Positions 18,036 through 27,513 of a DNA stretch of 64,000 bases are shown in pieces (position 1 is the first letter of the stretch; each line of letters opens with the position of its first letter). The notes under the pieces were generated by a model. The model did not search any database. It saw only the letters and a program-made list of their open reading frames with translations, and was not told where the DNA came from. Position numbers and translations under genes: made by a program. This DNA is from Bacteroidia bacterium (lineage in GTDB: Bacteria > Bacteroidota > Bacteroidia > UKL13-3), in contig JAGPCK010000005.1 in assembly GCA_018058135.1 (NCBI GenBank), positions 24,576 to 88,575 of the forward strand, written 5' to 3'.

Positions 18036-18250
18036 CTTCATTATAATTATGTTGCTTCGTTTATTTTAAGCCTCAAACACAAATACTGTGTTCAGGGTGG
18101 GGAAAGGAATTTGCTGTATCTAAGCATTGTATTACCCTTACTCCTAATTTTGGCTCAAACTCCCAAATTAGACCAAATGATATATTTTTCCTAATTTAGG
18201 AATTTAAGATTAAATAATTCCATTATGGGACTAATGTAGGGCATAACTAA
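18036..18250. other. AT-rich intergenic stretch without a gene
   Basis: With the flanking hairpins this makes up the 324-nt space before the T9SS protein gene. It contains short palindromes such as CCTAATTTAGG near 18190 and several TAATTT/AAATTAG repeats. I see no ORF and no canonical TAnnTTTG box. Confidence 0.5.
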
Positions 18251-18316
18251 TTCATATTTAGATATTTACTAAATGGCACAATTATGCAAACAATAGTGCA
18301 AATATCTAAATATGAA
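18251..18316. repeat. Perfect 17-bp inverted repeat covering the start codon of the next gene
   Basis: Left arm 18251-18267 and right arm 18300-18316 are exact reverse complements, separated by 32 nt. The right arm contains the ATG (18312-18314). In the mRNA this could fold and hide the start; as DNA it could be an operator. Confidence 0.7.
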
Positions 18317-21300
18317 AACAAAAATAACTAAATCAAGATCATCAGTTCTCAAAATTGCACTTTACGTTAGTTTGCTATTGTCTATTTCCGCAAAAGGTGA
18401 AATAAGAACATGGACTAACGGAACAAGTAACGGTCTTTGGGCAAATGCTGGAAACTGGTCTCCTGCCGGAATACCTTCAGCAGCTGATACCGTGTTATTC
18501 AATGGCACTTCAACAGGTAACTGTACCATTAATTCAAGTGCAAGCATCATGGGAATATTAATTGATTCTTCCTACAGTGGTACAATAGCACAAAATTCAA
18601 GCATCAGTATTGGTGCCTATGGATTTTATATGATGGGTACAGGGGTTTTTCAAGCATCTTCAAGTAGTATTACTGTGAATGGCCCATTTGAACTGAGGAG
18701 AGGAACATTAACTTGTTCGTCTGGCTTGATTACATTTAATAATACATGCCAGATTTCAGGAGGAGTATTCTCCGGAAATCATGGGAATATTGATTTCAAT
18801 AGTTCATTTGAAATATCAGGAGGAAACTTTATTGCTTCTGAAGGAACTACATTCTTCGCTATGGACATCAATATCTCAGGTGGTGAGTTTCATCCTAATA
18901 ATGGAAGCATTGAAATCAATAGCTCAACCTCTCGCACCTTTGATTTAATGGGGAAATTGGAAGTGAATAACTTAATTATAAACTTCGGTAGTAGTGCACA
19001 ATTAAACATTGCAAACGATGACACTATATATGTAACTAAAAAACTTACGCTTCAAAACGGGATTTTCGCATCAGGAGTTGTAGCCGCAAATGATACCATT
19101 CTCATTAACTCAGGTTGGGATGATGGTAACGGAACTTTGCTTGTAAATGGCAGTTCAGATCAAGTAATGATTTTTAATGCTGACTGGCAAGGATGTAATC
19201 TAATAGTAGACAAACCAATTTCAACTGCATTAAAACTAACAAAAGGAACAAGTAGCGTAATTTTTGGTAATACCAGTTCCAATCTTTCAATAGTGAGCGG
19301 GAAATTAATTCTCCCGCAAAATGAAGATGCCACAATAAATCACAGTAACGTAATTATTGAAATAAACGGGGAATTAGTTGCATCATCGGCTACAAGTGTA
19401 TTAGGTGGCAACCTCCAAATTAATGAGGGAAAATTTACACATAACAATGGCATAATCGAGTTCAGAAGTTCAACCGCACGCACGCACAATTTCAGCAACG
19501 CTCTGTCAATAAACAAAGTCATTATTAACTATAATGGTGTGCAGTTCAATATAGCAGAAAATGACACTTTGGTAATTAACAAGCAGCTATATCTCAACAA
19601 TGGGGTGTTTAACTCTGGTGTAATAGCAGCAAAAGATAGTATAACAATTAACAACAGTTGGGACGATGGTAACGGAACACTAATAGTGAGCGGAGAGAAC
19701 AATCAATACATGTTATTTAACGATGTTTGGAACGGATGCAATCTTATACTCAATAAAACAACTTCAAGCGGCACATTAAATATGGTAAAGGGTACCGCTT
19801 ACATAACAATAGGGAATAGCAGTACAAATCTTTTATTACTAAAAGGTCGGTTACTATTTCCTAATAACGATACGATTGACATCAACCATCAAAATATTAT
19901 CGTTGAAGCAGATGCTGAGTTAACTGCCAGCTCATCACTTACCAGAATATCATCCAGTATTAAGATAAATGACGGGAAATTTTCACACAATAACGGAAGT
20001 ATCGTTATTGATAACAGCTCAACAAGAACTTATCAAAGTACACAAATTGATACTTTATATAACCTTACTCTTAACTGTACAAGTAGTAGTATCATTTTCT
20101 CCATCACAAACGGAGATACTATAGTTGTACTTAACCAGCTTACTTTTCAAAATGGGAAACTTGATACAGGAGTTATTTTAGGGCTTGGTAACATAAGCTT
20201 CCTCAACACATCAGACAATGGAACAGCACCAGTAATAGCAAGCGGTTCGGGAAATACGATACTGAATATTTCAGCGAACATGACGACCCGAAACTTTATC
20301 ATCAACAAACAAAACGCTACGGATACAGTTTCAATAATAAATACGCTTGGAACAAGAGTTACTTCCGGAGGAAATACTACTCAGTTCAAACTGATAAGCG
20401 GAATAGTATGTTTTCCTGAAAATGATACTGTTGACTTTAATTTCATAGATATTATTGTTGAAACAGCGGGAACATGGATTGCCACATCAACCTTATCATT
20501 AGTTTCTTCTAATGTAACCGTTAACGGAGTATTTGCTCACAACAACGGAAATTATACCATTGATGCCGGCAGTTCCAGAAATTATTCCCTCTCGTCACCT
20601 TTGACTTTTTTCAATTTTACCCAAAACCAATCGGGCAGTTTGAATATACAAAGTGATGACACTCTTATTGTAGAAGGCAACTTAACTCTTACTAATGGTT
20701 TATCGAATACGGGATTAATTAATGCAAAAGGAAATGTAAGCGTAGGGTCTTCGTTTGACAGAGGCACTGCAAAATTATTATTTACAGGTTCAGGTAATCA
20801 AACTTTTTCAATTAATAATTCCTCGAACTTTGATGGAGATATTATTCTAAACAAACCAAACCTCAGTGCAGTAATACTAAGCTCTCCCTTCAGTCTAGAT
20901 GCTACCGATCAGGAACTAACTCTCACAAAAGGCTATCTCGTTACCACTTCAACTAACCTGCTTACGATTGCTGACAACAGGTCAATTTCAGGAGGAAGTT
21001 CACAAGCCTTTATTTCAGGACCAGTAAGAAAAGTAGGTAATGACATCTTCACCTTCCCGGTTGGAAAAGACTCCGTATATGCACCAATAAGTATCTCTGC
21101 TCCTTCCAACTCGTCCCACCATTTTACTGCTGAATACTTCAAATCAAATCCGGAGGTTGCAGCATACAACCGTACATCAAAAGAATCGTCCATAAATACC
21201 GTGAGTGCCAATGAGTTTTGGATACTTGACAGAACCAACGGAACCTCAAATGTAACTGTAACATTAAGCTGGAATAGCGCAAGAAGCGGAAATATAACTG

Positions 21301-22001
21301 ACACTTCTGATTTACTGGTAACTCGCTGGAACGGAACACAGTGGGTAAATCATGGCAAAGCCTCCTTTACCGGCAACACATCAGAAGGCACCATCACAAC
21401 GTCTTCAGCAATAACCTCTTTTAGTCCTTTTACTTTAGGTTCATTCTCAGGAGTAAATGCATTACCTGTTGAGCTCATTAATTTTACGGCTCATCAACAA
21501 CGCAACTCAGTTGAACTTAACTGGAGCACAGCTACAGAGATCAATAATGATTACTTTGAGGTTGAACGTGCTGCTAATATTACCGATTTCACTGCTATAG
21601 GTAAGGTAAATGGACACGGAAACAGTATTGAACTTTTACATTACACCTTTATTGACAACTCCCCACTTTCCGGAATCAGCTACTACAGGTTAAAACAGGT
21701 AGATTTTGACGGAACAGTACACTATTCTTCAATTCAACCTATTAATAATATGCAAATCGAGATTAAAAACGTCTATCCAAACCCGGCAAGTGAAGTATTA
21801 AACATTGAGACTTCAGAAGAAATGAATCACCTAAGTAGTATAACGGTTTACAACCTGCTTGGTCAAAAAGTTACCTGCAACTTCACCTATTCAGGCAATA
21901 CTTTACATTTAGATGTATCATCTATGAACCGTGGAAGTTACACTGTTTTACTTCAGAATAATAGTAGCATACAAACTATCCGGTTTAATGTAGCCCGATA
22001 G
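18312..22001 (+). CDS. T9SS-secreted repeat protein (predicted beta-helix)
   Basis: 1229 residues with an N-terminal signal peptide (cut near KGE, about residue 30) and a first module with the 'W.NG...G.WANAGNWSPAGIPSAADTVLF' pattern. Residues about 200-860 hold about 3.5 degenerate repeats of about 185-190 residues with recurring 'DTI.V...L.L.NG.F.SGV', 'WDDGNGTL.V.G', 'GCNLI..K' and 'F.HNNG.I.....S.RT' segments, suggesting a long parallel beta-helix. A 'LPVELINFTAHQQRNSVELNW' segment precedes a classical T9SS type A sorting domain (YPNPASEVLNIE... to the C-terminal FNVAR). Very Ser/Thr/Asn-rich and lower in GC than its neighbours. Surface adhesin or shield is inferred; no enzyme motif. Confidence 0.9.
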   Translation: MKTKITKSRSSVLKIALYVSLLLSISAKGEIRTWTNGTSNGLWANAGNWSPAGIPSAADTVLFNGTSTGNCTINSSASIMGILIDSSYSGTIAQNSSISIGAYGFYMMGTGVFQASSSSITVNGPFELRRGTLTCSSGLITFNNTCQISGGVFSGNHGNIDFNSSFEISGGNFIASEGTTFFAMDINISGGEFHPNNGSIEINSSTSRTFDLMGKLEVNNLIINFGSSAQLNIANDDTIYVTKKLTLQNGIFASGVVAANDTILINSGWDDGNGTLLVNGSSDQVMIFNADWQGCNLIVDKPISTALKLTKGTSSVIFGNTSSNLSIVSGKLILPQNEDATINHSNVIIEINGELVASSATSVLGGNLQINEGKFTHNNGIIEFRSSTARTHNFSNALSINKVIINYNGVQFNIAENDTLVINKQLYLNNGVFNSGVIAAKDSITINNSWDDGNGTLIVSGENNQYMLFNDVWNGCNLILNKTTSSGTLNMVKGTAYITIGNSSTNLLLLKGRLLFPNNDTIDINHQNIIVEADAELTASSSLTRISSSIKINDGKFSHNNGSIVIDNSSTRTYQSTQIDTLYNLTLNCTSSSIIFSITNGDTIVVLNQLTFQNGKLDTGVILGLGNISFLNTSDNGTAPVIASGSGNTILNISANMTTRNFIINKQNATDTVSIINTLGTRVTSGGNTTQFKLISGIVCFPENDTVDFNFIDIIVETAGTWIATSTLSLVSSNVTVNGVFAHNNGNYTIDAGSSRNYSLSSPLTFFNFTQNQSGSLNIQSDDTLIVEGNLTLTNGLSNTGLINAKGNVSVGSSFDRGTAKLLFTGSGNQTFSINNSSNFDGDIILNKPNLSAVILSSPFSLDATDQELTLTKGYLVTTSTNLLTIADNRSISGGSSQAFISGPVRKVGNDIFTFPVGKDSVYAPISISAPSNSSHHFTAEYFKSNPEVAAYNRTSKESSINTVSANEFWILDRTNGTSNVTVTLSWNSARSGNITDTSDLLVTRWNGTQWVNHGKASFTGNTSEGTITTSSAITSFSPFTLGSFSGVNALPVELINFTAHQQRNSVELNWSTATEINNDYFEVERAANITDFTAIGKVNGHGNSIELLHYTFIDNSPLSGISYYRLKQVDFDGTVHYSSIQPINNMQIEIKNVYPNPASEVLNIETSEEMNHLSSITVYNLLGQKVTCNFTYSGNTLHLDVSSMNRGSYTVLLQNNSSIQTIRFNVAR

Positions 22002-22011
22002 TACATACCCT

Positions 22012-22050
22012 AAAAAAAGAGATGGTGTAAATTACACCATCTCTTTTTTT
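22012..22050 (+). terminator. Intrinsic terminator after the T9SS repeat protein
   Basis: 19-nt perfect inverted repeat (22012-22030 and 22032-22050), effectively a GATGGTG-type stem with a short AT loop and a T7 tail, 11 nt past the stop. Confidence 0.9.
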
Positions 22051-22063
22051 ATTGGTGATGACT

Positions 22064-22071
22064 TACATTTG
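22064..22071 (+). promoter_or_regulatory. -7 promoter box for the DUF1569 gene
   Basis: Reads TACATTTG (TAnnTTTG match) and ends only 3 nt before the ATG at 22075, which predicts a leaderless or near-leaderless mRNA. Confidence 0.45.
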
Positions 22072-22074
22072 TGT

Positions 22075-22551
22075 ATGGAAACAAATCAAATGGAAACGTA
22101 TTTTGGTGAACACCTGGCGGAAGATTTAAATAAAATTAAAAATGTGTCTCCTTTGTGGGGCAAAATGGACGCACAACAAATGCTCGAACATTTATGTCTC
22201 CCCTTTTTGATTGCTACCGGAAAAATGAGTGTATCACTTACCTCGCCCGAAGATAAAACACCCGTACTTAAACGTATTTTAATGAGCGATAAACCGTTGC
22301 CCAAATTATTTCACAACCCTATTTTGCCTGAAATACCAATGCCTGCAGCCGGTGCCAACCTCGAAGAAAGTAAAAAAGCATTAAAGGAAAGTGTAGCCTT
22401 CTTTTTGGATTACTTTAAAAAGAACCCTAACGCCACCGCCCTGCACAACATTTACGGAGAACTGAACTACCAGGAATGGTTGGTGATGAACATTAAGCAC
22501 GTGCGACATCACTTTGCTCAGTTTGGGGTGGAAATCGATGCTACGCTGTAG
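22075..22551 (+). CDS. DUF1569 / DinB-like protein
   Basis: 158-residue helical protein resembling DUF1569 of the DinB/YfiT four-helix-bundle superfamily, whose members bind a metal through three histidines. Candidate ligands are the His in QMLEHL and the His residues in NIKHVRHHFAQFG near the C-terminus. The ATG at 22075 is chosen because the upstream alternative is TTG; a later ATG at 22090 is also possible. Its 3' end overlaps the convergent radical SAM gene by 11 nt. Function unknown. Confidence 0.75.
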   Translation: METNQMETYFGEHLAEDLNKIKNVSPLWGKMDAQQMLEHLCLPFLIATGKMSVSLTSPEDKTPVLKRILMSDKPLPKLFHNPILPEIPMPAAGANLEESKKALKESVAFFLDYFKKNPNATALHNIYGELNYQEWLVMNIKHVRHHFAQFGVEIDATL

Positions 22552-24097
22552 CTCGTTCAACTTTTAGCTGCAGAAGGCGCTTCTCCACCTGCTTTCTGAT
22601 GTGATTATTCGTCAGATTCATTTGATACATCATGATACCATAGAATATTGCTTTGTCAATATATTTTCTGTTGTAACGCAACACCCACCACACCAACTTC
22701 CAAAACCATTGGCGATGTGTATCTTTAATACCCATGAGGTATATAATTCTCAAAGCCACACTTACATCGTGCCAGTTAAATTTCGGATGTATTCTGATAT
22801 GAGAATCAGGTAAACGATGGTGTAAAAAAAATGTTTGAAGACGCCTGAACGAACCTAACGGAGCATACAATTTTTCACTCACCTGCAGAAATCCTTCCAA
22901 CAAAACTGCTTCGTCCATTACAGGTGTGATATTAGTATCCCCCTCCTCAAAAGCAAATGGCTTAGACAGCCTTCCTTCCCTTTTTAAACGCTCATAAAGT
23001 GCAGTGCCTGGAGGAGCTTTAAGAATATTTACAATAGGTAAAGGAATGCCACTCTGCTGAATAAAATTACTCATTGTATTAAAACTGCTTGTTGTATCGG
23101 TATCAAATCCTACTATAAATCCGCCTGAAATAATAAAGCCTTTTTCATGAATAAAATGAATGGTTTCTAGCAGATCCCGTTTGAGGTTTTGGTTCTTATG
23201 TGATACCGCTAAACCTGCTTCCTCTGGAGTTTCTATACCAATAAATACATGTCTGAACCCGGCATCCAAAAGCAACTGCATCAGCTCCTCATCATCTGCC
23301 AGATTAACTGTGAGCTGAGTAGCAAAAAAGAATCCGGGATTTGTCTTTTTCCGCCAAGTAATCAGTGCCGGTAAAAGTTCTGCTTTCAAAATCCGCTTAT
23401 TGCCAATCAGGTTATCATCAGCAAATAAAACCAGTTGAACAGCTTTATTACAACTTATTACTTCCAATTCTCGTATAATTTGTTCGGGTGTTTTGGTACG
23501 TGGTTTACGTCCAAAAAGTGCGGTCACATCACAGAAGTCACACAAATAGGGGCAACCTCTGGAGTATTGCACAATGGCATACAAATAATGACGCATATCC
23601 ACCAATTCGAATAGTGGAACAGGAGAGGTGGTTACATCAGCAAACTCTGCTGTAGAGTAAACATCTTTCAATTCTCCATTTTCGATATCGCGAATAAACT
23701 CCTGTAAAGTAATTTCAGCCTCATTCAGCACAAAATGATCCACTCCTTCAAAGCGTTCATATTCGTGGGTAAACAGCGGGCCTCCTGCAACAACTTTTGC
23801 ACCCGCTTCTTTGCACCGGGCAATTATCTCTCTGGCAGATTCCTCCTGCACATTCATCGCGGACAGAAAAATAAAATCTGCCCAACTAATGTCTTCTTCA
23901 GTAAGATTTTGCACGTTCACATCTACCAATCTCTTCTCCCACCTATCAGGCAATATGGATGCAATGGTTAACAAGCCCAGCGGAGGAAATGCCGCTTTTT
24001 TACCTACCACATGAATAAAATGTTTCAGTGCATAAAAAGTATCGGGCATACGGGGATACACCAGTAAAATTCGGATAGGGCTTGATTTTTCGTACAT
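22541..24097 (-). CDS. B12-binding-domain radical SAM protein (DUF4070 type)
   Basis: 518 residues. The N-terminal about 150 residues look like a cobalamin-binding Rossmann domain (ILLVYPR..., then FPPLGLLTIASILP). The radical SAM core has C182, C186 and C189 (RGCPYLCDFC) for the [4Fe-4S] cluster, followed by 'FADDNLIGN' and 'IGIETP'. A long C-terminal domain rich in aromatic and basic residues follows. Related B12 radical SAM enzymes methylate or rearrange lipids, hopanoids or cofactors; the substrate here is unknown. Monocistronic, convergent with the DUF1569 gene. Confidence 0.88.
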   Translation of the reverse strand: MYEKSSPIRILLVYPRMPDTFYALKHFIHVVGKKAAFPPLGLLTIASILPDRWEKRLVDVNVQNLTEEDISWADFIFLSAMNVQEESAREIIARCKEAGAKVVAGGPLFTHEYERFEGVDHFVLNEAEITLQEFIRDIENGELKDVYSTAEFADVTTSPVPLFELVDMRHYLYAIVQYSRGCPYLCDFCDVTALFGRKPRTKTPEQIIRELEVISCNKAVQLVLFADDNLIGNKRILKAELLPALITWRKKTNPGFFFATQLTVNLADDEELMQLLLDAGFRHVFIGIETPEEAGLAVSHKNQNLKRDLLETIHFIHEKGFIISGGFIVGFDTDTTSSFNTMSNFIQQSGIPLPIVNILKAPPGTALYERLKREGRLSKPFAFEEGDTNITPVMDEAVLLEGFLQVSEKLYAPLGSFRRLQTFFLHHRLPDSHIRIHPKFNWHDVSVALRIIYLMGIKDTHRQWFWKLVWWVLRYNRKYIDKAIFYGIMMYQMNLTNNHIRKQVEKRLLQLKVERATA

Positions 24098-24390
24098 CTT
24101 CTTTATCTCATTTTGATGACTAAGCGCCTTAGAAGAATAAAACTTTCCGCTTCTCGCCAGGACACGTTGTAGAAGCGAAAATACAACAATATCTTATTTC
24201 CTTTAAGTCTGTTTTACTTTCAGCATTGCATGCGTAGTAAAATCTGTTTTCTGCACCCTATACGATTTTGTCCGTGAATACAAATGATGGGGAGTTGAAA
24301 GGAAGTAAATACTACATCAGGTTCTTAATACAAAAGAATAAAGTTATGTGTATGTAATACGAAACTGATACGTGATAGTAAAAAAACGCT
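24098..24390. other. Intergenic region without a gene
   Basis: 293 nt between two minus-strand genes. It holds a 7-bp inverted repeat CGCTTCT/AGAAGCG near 24150-24180 and nothing else that I can support. Confidence 0.4.
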
Positions 24391-25632
24391 TTAACTTTTA
24401 TGGGAAATATTAGTCATAATATGTTGCGCGGCAATCCACCCCGTTGTCCAGGCCGCCTGAAAATTGAAACCTCCCGTTACACCATCAATATCAAGTACCT
24501 CACCGGCAAAGTACAGGCCGCTCACTTTTTTACTTTGCATACTGGTAAAATCCACTTCATTTAAATCAACCCCACCTGCTGTTACAAACTCATCTTTAAA
24601 TGTGTTTTTACCGGTTACCTGCACTTCAAAAGCAGAGATAAGGTTAGTTAATTGATTCAATTGTTTGTTACTTACGTCTGCCCAACGGGTATCAAATGGA
24701 ATGCCTGCCTTTTCTATAAAGTACAACCATAACCGTTCCGGCAGGCTAAATAATCTGGCATTGGGAATAATCTTTTTGCCTTCTTTTTGCTTGAGTTGTT
24801 GCAGCTCTTGCAGTGTTTGTTCCTGATTGTTTTGTGGTATCCAGTTCACCATTAAAGTAAACACATAGTTGCAATCAAACAATTCACGTGCAGCAAAAGC
24901 AGATGTTTTCAAAATAGCAGGTCCGCTTAGTCCCTGGTGGGTAATAAGCAACGGACCTTCGTATATCTTTTTACTTCCGGCTTGTTTCACCGTAGCCTTA
25001 GGTACGGCTATTCCGGCCAGTTCAGTTAATGATTTATCTTTTACAATAAAGGTAAACAAAGAAGGGACAGGGTCAACGATAGCAATGTTTAATGAAGCGA
25101 TAAAATCATATTGCGATTTTTTAGGAAATCCACCGCAAGCCAGTAACACATTTTTACTACTCAGTGTTTCTTCTTTGTCAGTATGCAACAAGAACCTTGT
25201 TCTTTCTTTTGTAACGGTTCTTATTCCGCAGCCCGTCATCAAACGTACACCGTATTTCTCGGCTTCATCCGTCAGACAATCCACAATGGTTTGAGAGCTG
25301 TTGGTAGATGGGAACATTCGTCCGTCACTTTCTGTCACCAGTTTTACTCCATGCTTATTGAACCACTCTACCGTGTCTTTTGGCTGAAATCGATTAAATG
25401 CCTGTTGCAGTTGTTTGCTGCCACGCGGATAAAATTTAATCAGTTCCTGCACATCGAAACAATGGTGTGTAACATTGCACCGTCCGCCACCTGAAATTTT
25501 CACCTTAGATAAAAACTTAGATGCACGGTCAACAATTGCAATGCGTGCAGCCGGATTTTGTGCAGCCACATTCACCGCGCTGAAAAATCCTGCGGCCCCG
25601 CCACCTATTACAATGAGATCAAATTCTTTCAT
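24391..25632 (-). CDS. NAD(P)/FAD-dependent oxidoreductase (BaiN/HI0933 family)
   Basis: 413-residue flavoprotein with the N-terminal dinucleotide motif VIGGGAAGFFSA, the SGGGRCNVTH motif typical of the HI0933/BaiN family, and the C-terminal FAD motif GLYFAGEVLDIDGVTGGFNFQ. Length is normal. Substrate not predictable from sequence. A terminator-like hairpin separates it from the upstream barrel gene. Confidence 0.92.
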   Translation of the reverse strand: MKEFDLIVIGGGAAGFFSAVNVAAQNPAARIAIVDRASKFLSKVKISGGGRCNVTHHCFDVQELIKFYPRGSKQLQQAFNRFQPKDTVEWFNKHGVKLVTESDGRMFPSTNSSQTIVDCLTDEAEKYGVRLMTGCGIRTVTKERTRFLLHTDKEETLSSKNVLLACGGFPKKSQYDFIASLNIAIVDPVPSLFTFIVKDKSLTELAGIAVPKATVKQAGSKKIYEGPLLITHQGLSGPAILKTSAFAARELFDCNYVFTLMVNWIPQNNQEQTLQELQQLKQKEGKKIIPNARLFSLPERLWLYFIEKAGIPFDTRWADVSNKQLNQLTNLISAFEVQVTGKNTFKDEFVTAGGVDLNEVDFTSMQSKKVSGLYFAGEVLDIDGVTGGFNFQAAWTTGWIAAQHIMTNISHKS

Positions 25633-25640
25633 AAAGCAAA

Positions 25641-25671
25641 AGCTCCCAAAGTTGGTGAAAACCCGGGAGCT
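25641..25671 (-). terminator. Terminator-like hairpin after the outer-membrane barrel gene
   Basis: AGCTCCC/GGGAGCT arms (25641-25647 and 25665-25671). Read on the minus strand it is followed by a T-rich run, between the barrel gene stop and the flavoprotein start. Confidence 0.55.
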
Positions 25672-25709
25672 AATTGCAAACGATGATGAAGAAAAGTTTC
25701 TTTTGTTAC

Positions 25710-26621
25710 TTAAAAATCGAGGTCGTTAATTACTATACCAAAAGCCACAGGATACAATTCAGGTCCTCTGTCCTTTTGGAACAACGGTGACAATGAGTAG
25801 TTCATGTACAGATTAAACCACCCGTAACCTATTTTAGCATTGATACCGTAACTCAAACGTTCCACATTCAAATCATTGTAATTTTTCTCTTTACCTTCTT
25901 TGCTGCTCACCTGCTTGGTATGCGAACCGATGAGGTACCCAACAGTAGGGCCGGCAGCTAAGCGAAAGGAATGCTTGAGTTTATCAGGCCTTGATTCAAA
26001 CTGAAACCCAACAGGGACCGTTACATAAGTAGTAAGAAGTTTGTTCTTTTTCAGGTTATAGCCGGTAGGCAGAGCCTGCAATGAGTCATTGAAACTGCTA
26101 AATGTTACGTTCTCGGTAAAGCGGTAATTGTTGTACTGTATAGTGGTTCCGTAGTAAAAACGAAACTTTCCGTTGGCACTTATTTTCACCGCCTGATCAA
26201 ACAAATGCAGGTTCACGTTAACTGATTTACCCGGGTTCAAATCCAAAGCCGACATTGATTTGGGTAAACTGAATGAACCCTTGTGCAGGTAATTATTAAG
26301 ACCCAAATCCAAACGTAAATAATTGGTAAGCACTCTTTTTTCACTGTTGGGTTTCTTTTTGTCCTTACCTATTTTTACGGATACACTGTCTTTCCCATTT
26401 TTACCTCCTTTGCTGTACACTTTAATTCCGGCAATATCCACCACCACTGATTCACCACTGGTAGAATCGGTGATAGTGATTGTTTTTTTGCGATTCAACT
26501 CTTCCTGTTGGTTTTTAACCACAGCACGAAGTGAATCCAGTTCTTTTTGTTCGGGAGTTTGAGCAAACAAAGCTCCTCCTGCAAGCAGCAATGCTGCCAT
26601 TAATTTGATTGACTTTTTCAT
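25710..26621 (-). CDS. PorT-like outer-membrane beta-barrel protein
   Basis: 303 residues with a signal peptide ending at about residue 20 (LFAQ), then a short coiled-coil (about 22-46), a Lys-rich linker and a predicted eight-strand-like barrel with aromatic girdles. It resembles the PorT/OMP_b-brl_2 families. Third gene of the sigma factor/anti-sigma unit with a 19-nt gap, so probably its regulated output. Ligand unknown. Confidence 0.75.
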   Translation of the reverse strand: MKKSIKLMAALLLAGGALFAQTPEQKELDSLRAVVKNQQEELNRKKTITITDSTSGESVVVDIAGIKVYSKGGKNGKDSVSVKIGKDKKKPNSEKRVLTNYLRLDLGLNNYLHKGSFSLPKSMSALDLNPGKSVNVNLHLFDQAVKISANGKFRFYYGTTIQYNNYRFTENVTFSSFNDSLQALPTGYNLKKNKLLTTYVTVPVGFQFESRPDKLKHSFRLAAGPTVGYLIGSHTKQVSSKEGKEKNYNDLNVERLSYGINAKIGYGWFNLYMNYSLSPLFQKDRGPELYPVAFGIVINDLDF

Positions 26622-26640
26622 TTTCTTTTATGATTTATTT

Positions 26641-27513
26641 TTATAATCCGGCTTTCATTGTACTCATCATTTTGAGTCGCTCGTTTTCCAGTTGAATTTT
26701 TAAACGTGTTTTGTCATCTTCTTTTACCCGCTCAATTTTAAGTGTGGGCTTGCTGAGGTAACTGAGCCAGTTACCTACCTTATTGACAATAGTCTCTTTC
26801 ACTCCCATTCGCTCAGCAGGTTCAGGTTGATTGTTTTGCACCACTACAGCCTGAGCTGAATCTTTATCTTTATCAGGCAATACTGAGGCAACTCTTTTTT
26901 CCACTTGTTGTTCCAGATGAATTTGCGGTATGTCTTTTTTAATAATGGAAGTATCCACCTTGGCCATTTGAATGGGTTCCTGTAACGGAGTGAATTTTAC
27001 CGGAGAAGCAGATTCCTCCTTTTGTACAACTCTCTTTTGAGCACTATTTCTGTGAGGCTTTTTTACAGTTGTTGCATACATTGCATGAGGTACAGCTGAA
27101 GTCTCATCTGCTATATTCTCCTCAGTTGTTTCGTTAACAAGGACTTGTTCAGTTGATTGAGGCAGAGTTACAGAAGTGTCATTTTTCGCATTCGCCAGAA
27201 CACCTGTTGAACTGCTTTCAGGTTGATTCAATATCCACAAGGCTCCTATTAAAAGTATCCCGATAGCTGCCACAGAGAGGTAAGGATGGAAAAGGTAAAT
27301 GAATCCACCTTTTTTACGTTTAAGGCTTTCCTTATTTTCGAACACCACGGTTTCATCCGCCACCAGCACACTCTTACTGTAAGCGGCTAACTCAGCCGCA
27401 AGTTCAGGATGTTGAGCAGCAAAAGCCCTCACCATTTGTTCTTCATCTGCTGAAAGGTTGCCTTCCATCAGGTCGAAGAAATACATCTCGTAATTTTCTT
27501 TGTTGATGCTCAT
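26641..27513 (-). CDS. Anti-sigma-factor-like single-pass membrane protein
   Basis: 290 residues. A cytoplasmic N-terminal region (about 1-70) with the ENYEMYFFDLMEGNLSADEEQ pattern of Bacteroidota anti-sigma proteins, one transmembrane helix (about 77-95) and a low-complexity periplasmic part. There is no conserved enzyme motif. Its ATG overlaps the sigma factor stop by 4 nt (ATGA), strong support for an anti-sigma role by analogy with ECF sigma/anti-sigma pairs; binding is inferred. Confidence 0.75.
   Translation of the reverse strand: MSINKENYEMYFFDLMEGNLSADEEQMVRAFAAQHPELAAELAAYSKSVLVADETVVFENKESLKRKKGGFIYLFHPYLSVAAIGILLIGALWILNQPESSSTGVLANAKNDTSVTLPQSTEQVLVNETTEENIADETSAVPHAMYATTVKKPHRNSAQKRVVQKEESASPVKFTPLQEPIQMAKVDTSIIKKDIPQIHLEQQVEKRVASVLPDKDKDSAQAVVVQNNQPEPAERMGVKETIVNKVGNWLSYLSKPTLKIERVKEDDKTRLKIQLENERLKMMSTMKAGL

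Noticed and set aside
18036..18250. Small RNA or riboswitch before the T9SS gene
   Set aside because: Only AT-rich sequence and short palindromes; no conserved riboswitch core could be recognised.
24098..24390. tRNA gene in the gap
   Set aside because: No cloverleaf arms or T-loop consensus were found; the only inverted repeat is 7 bp.
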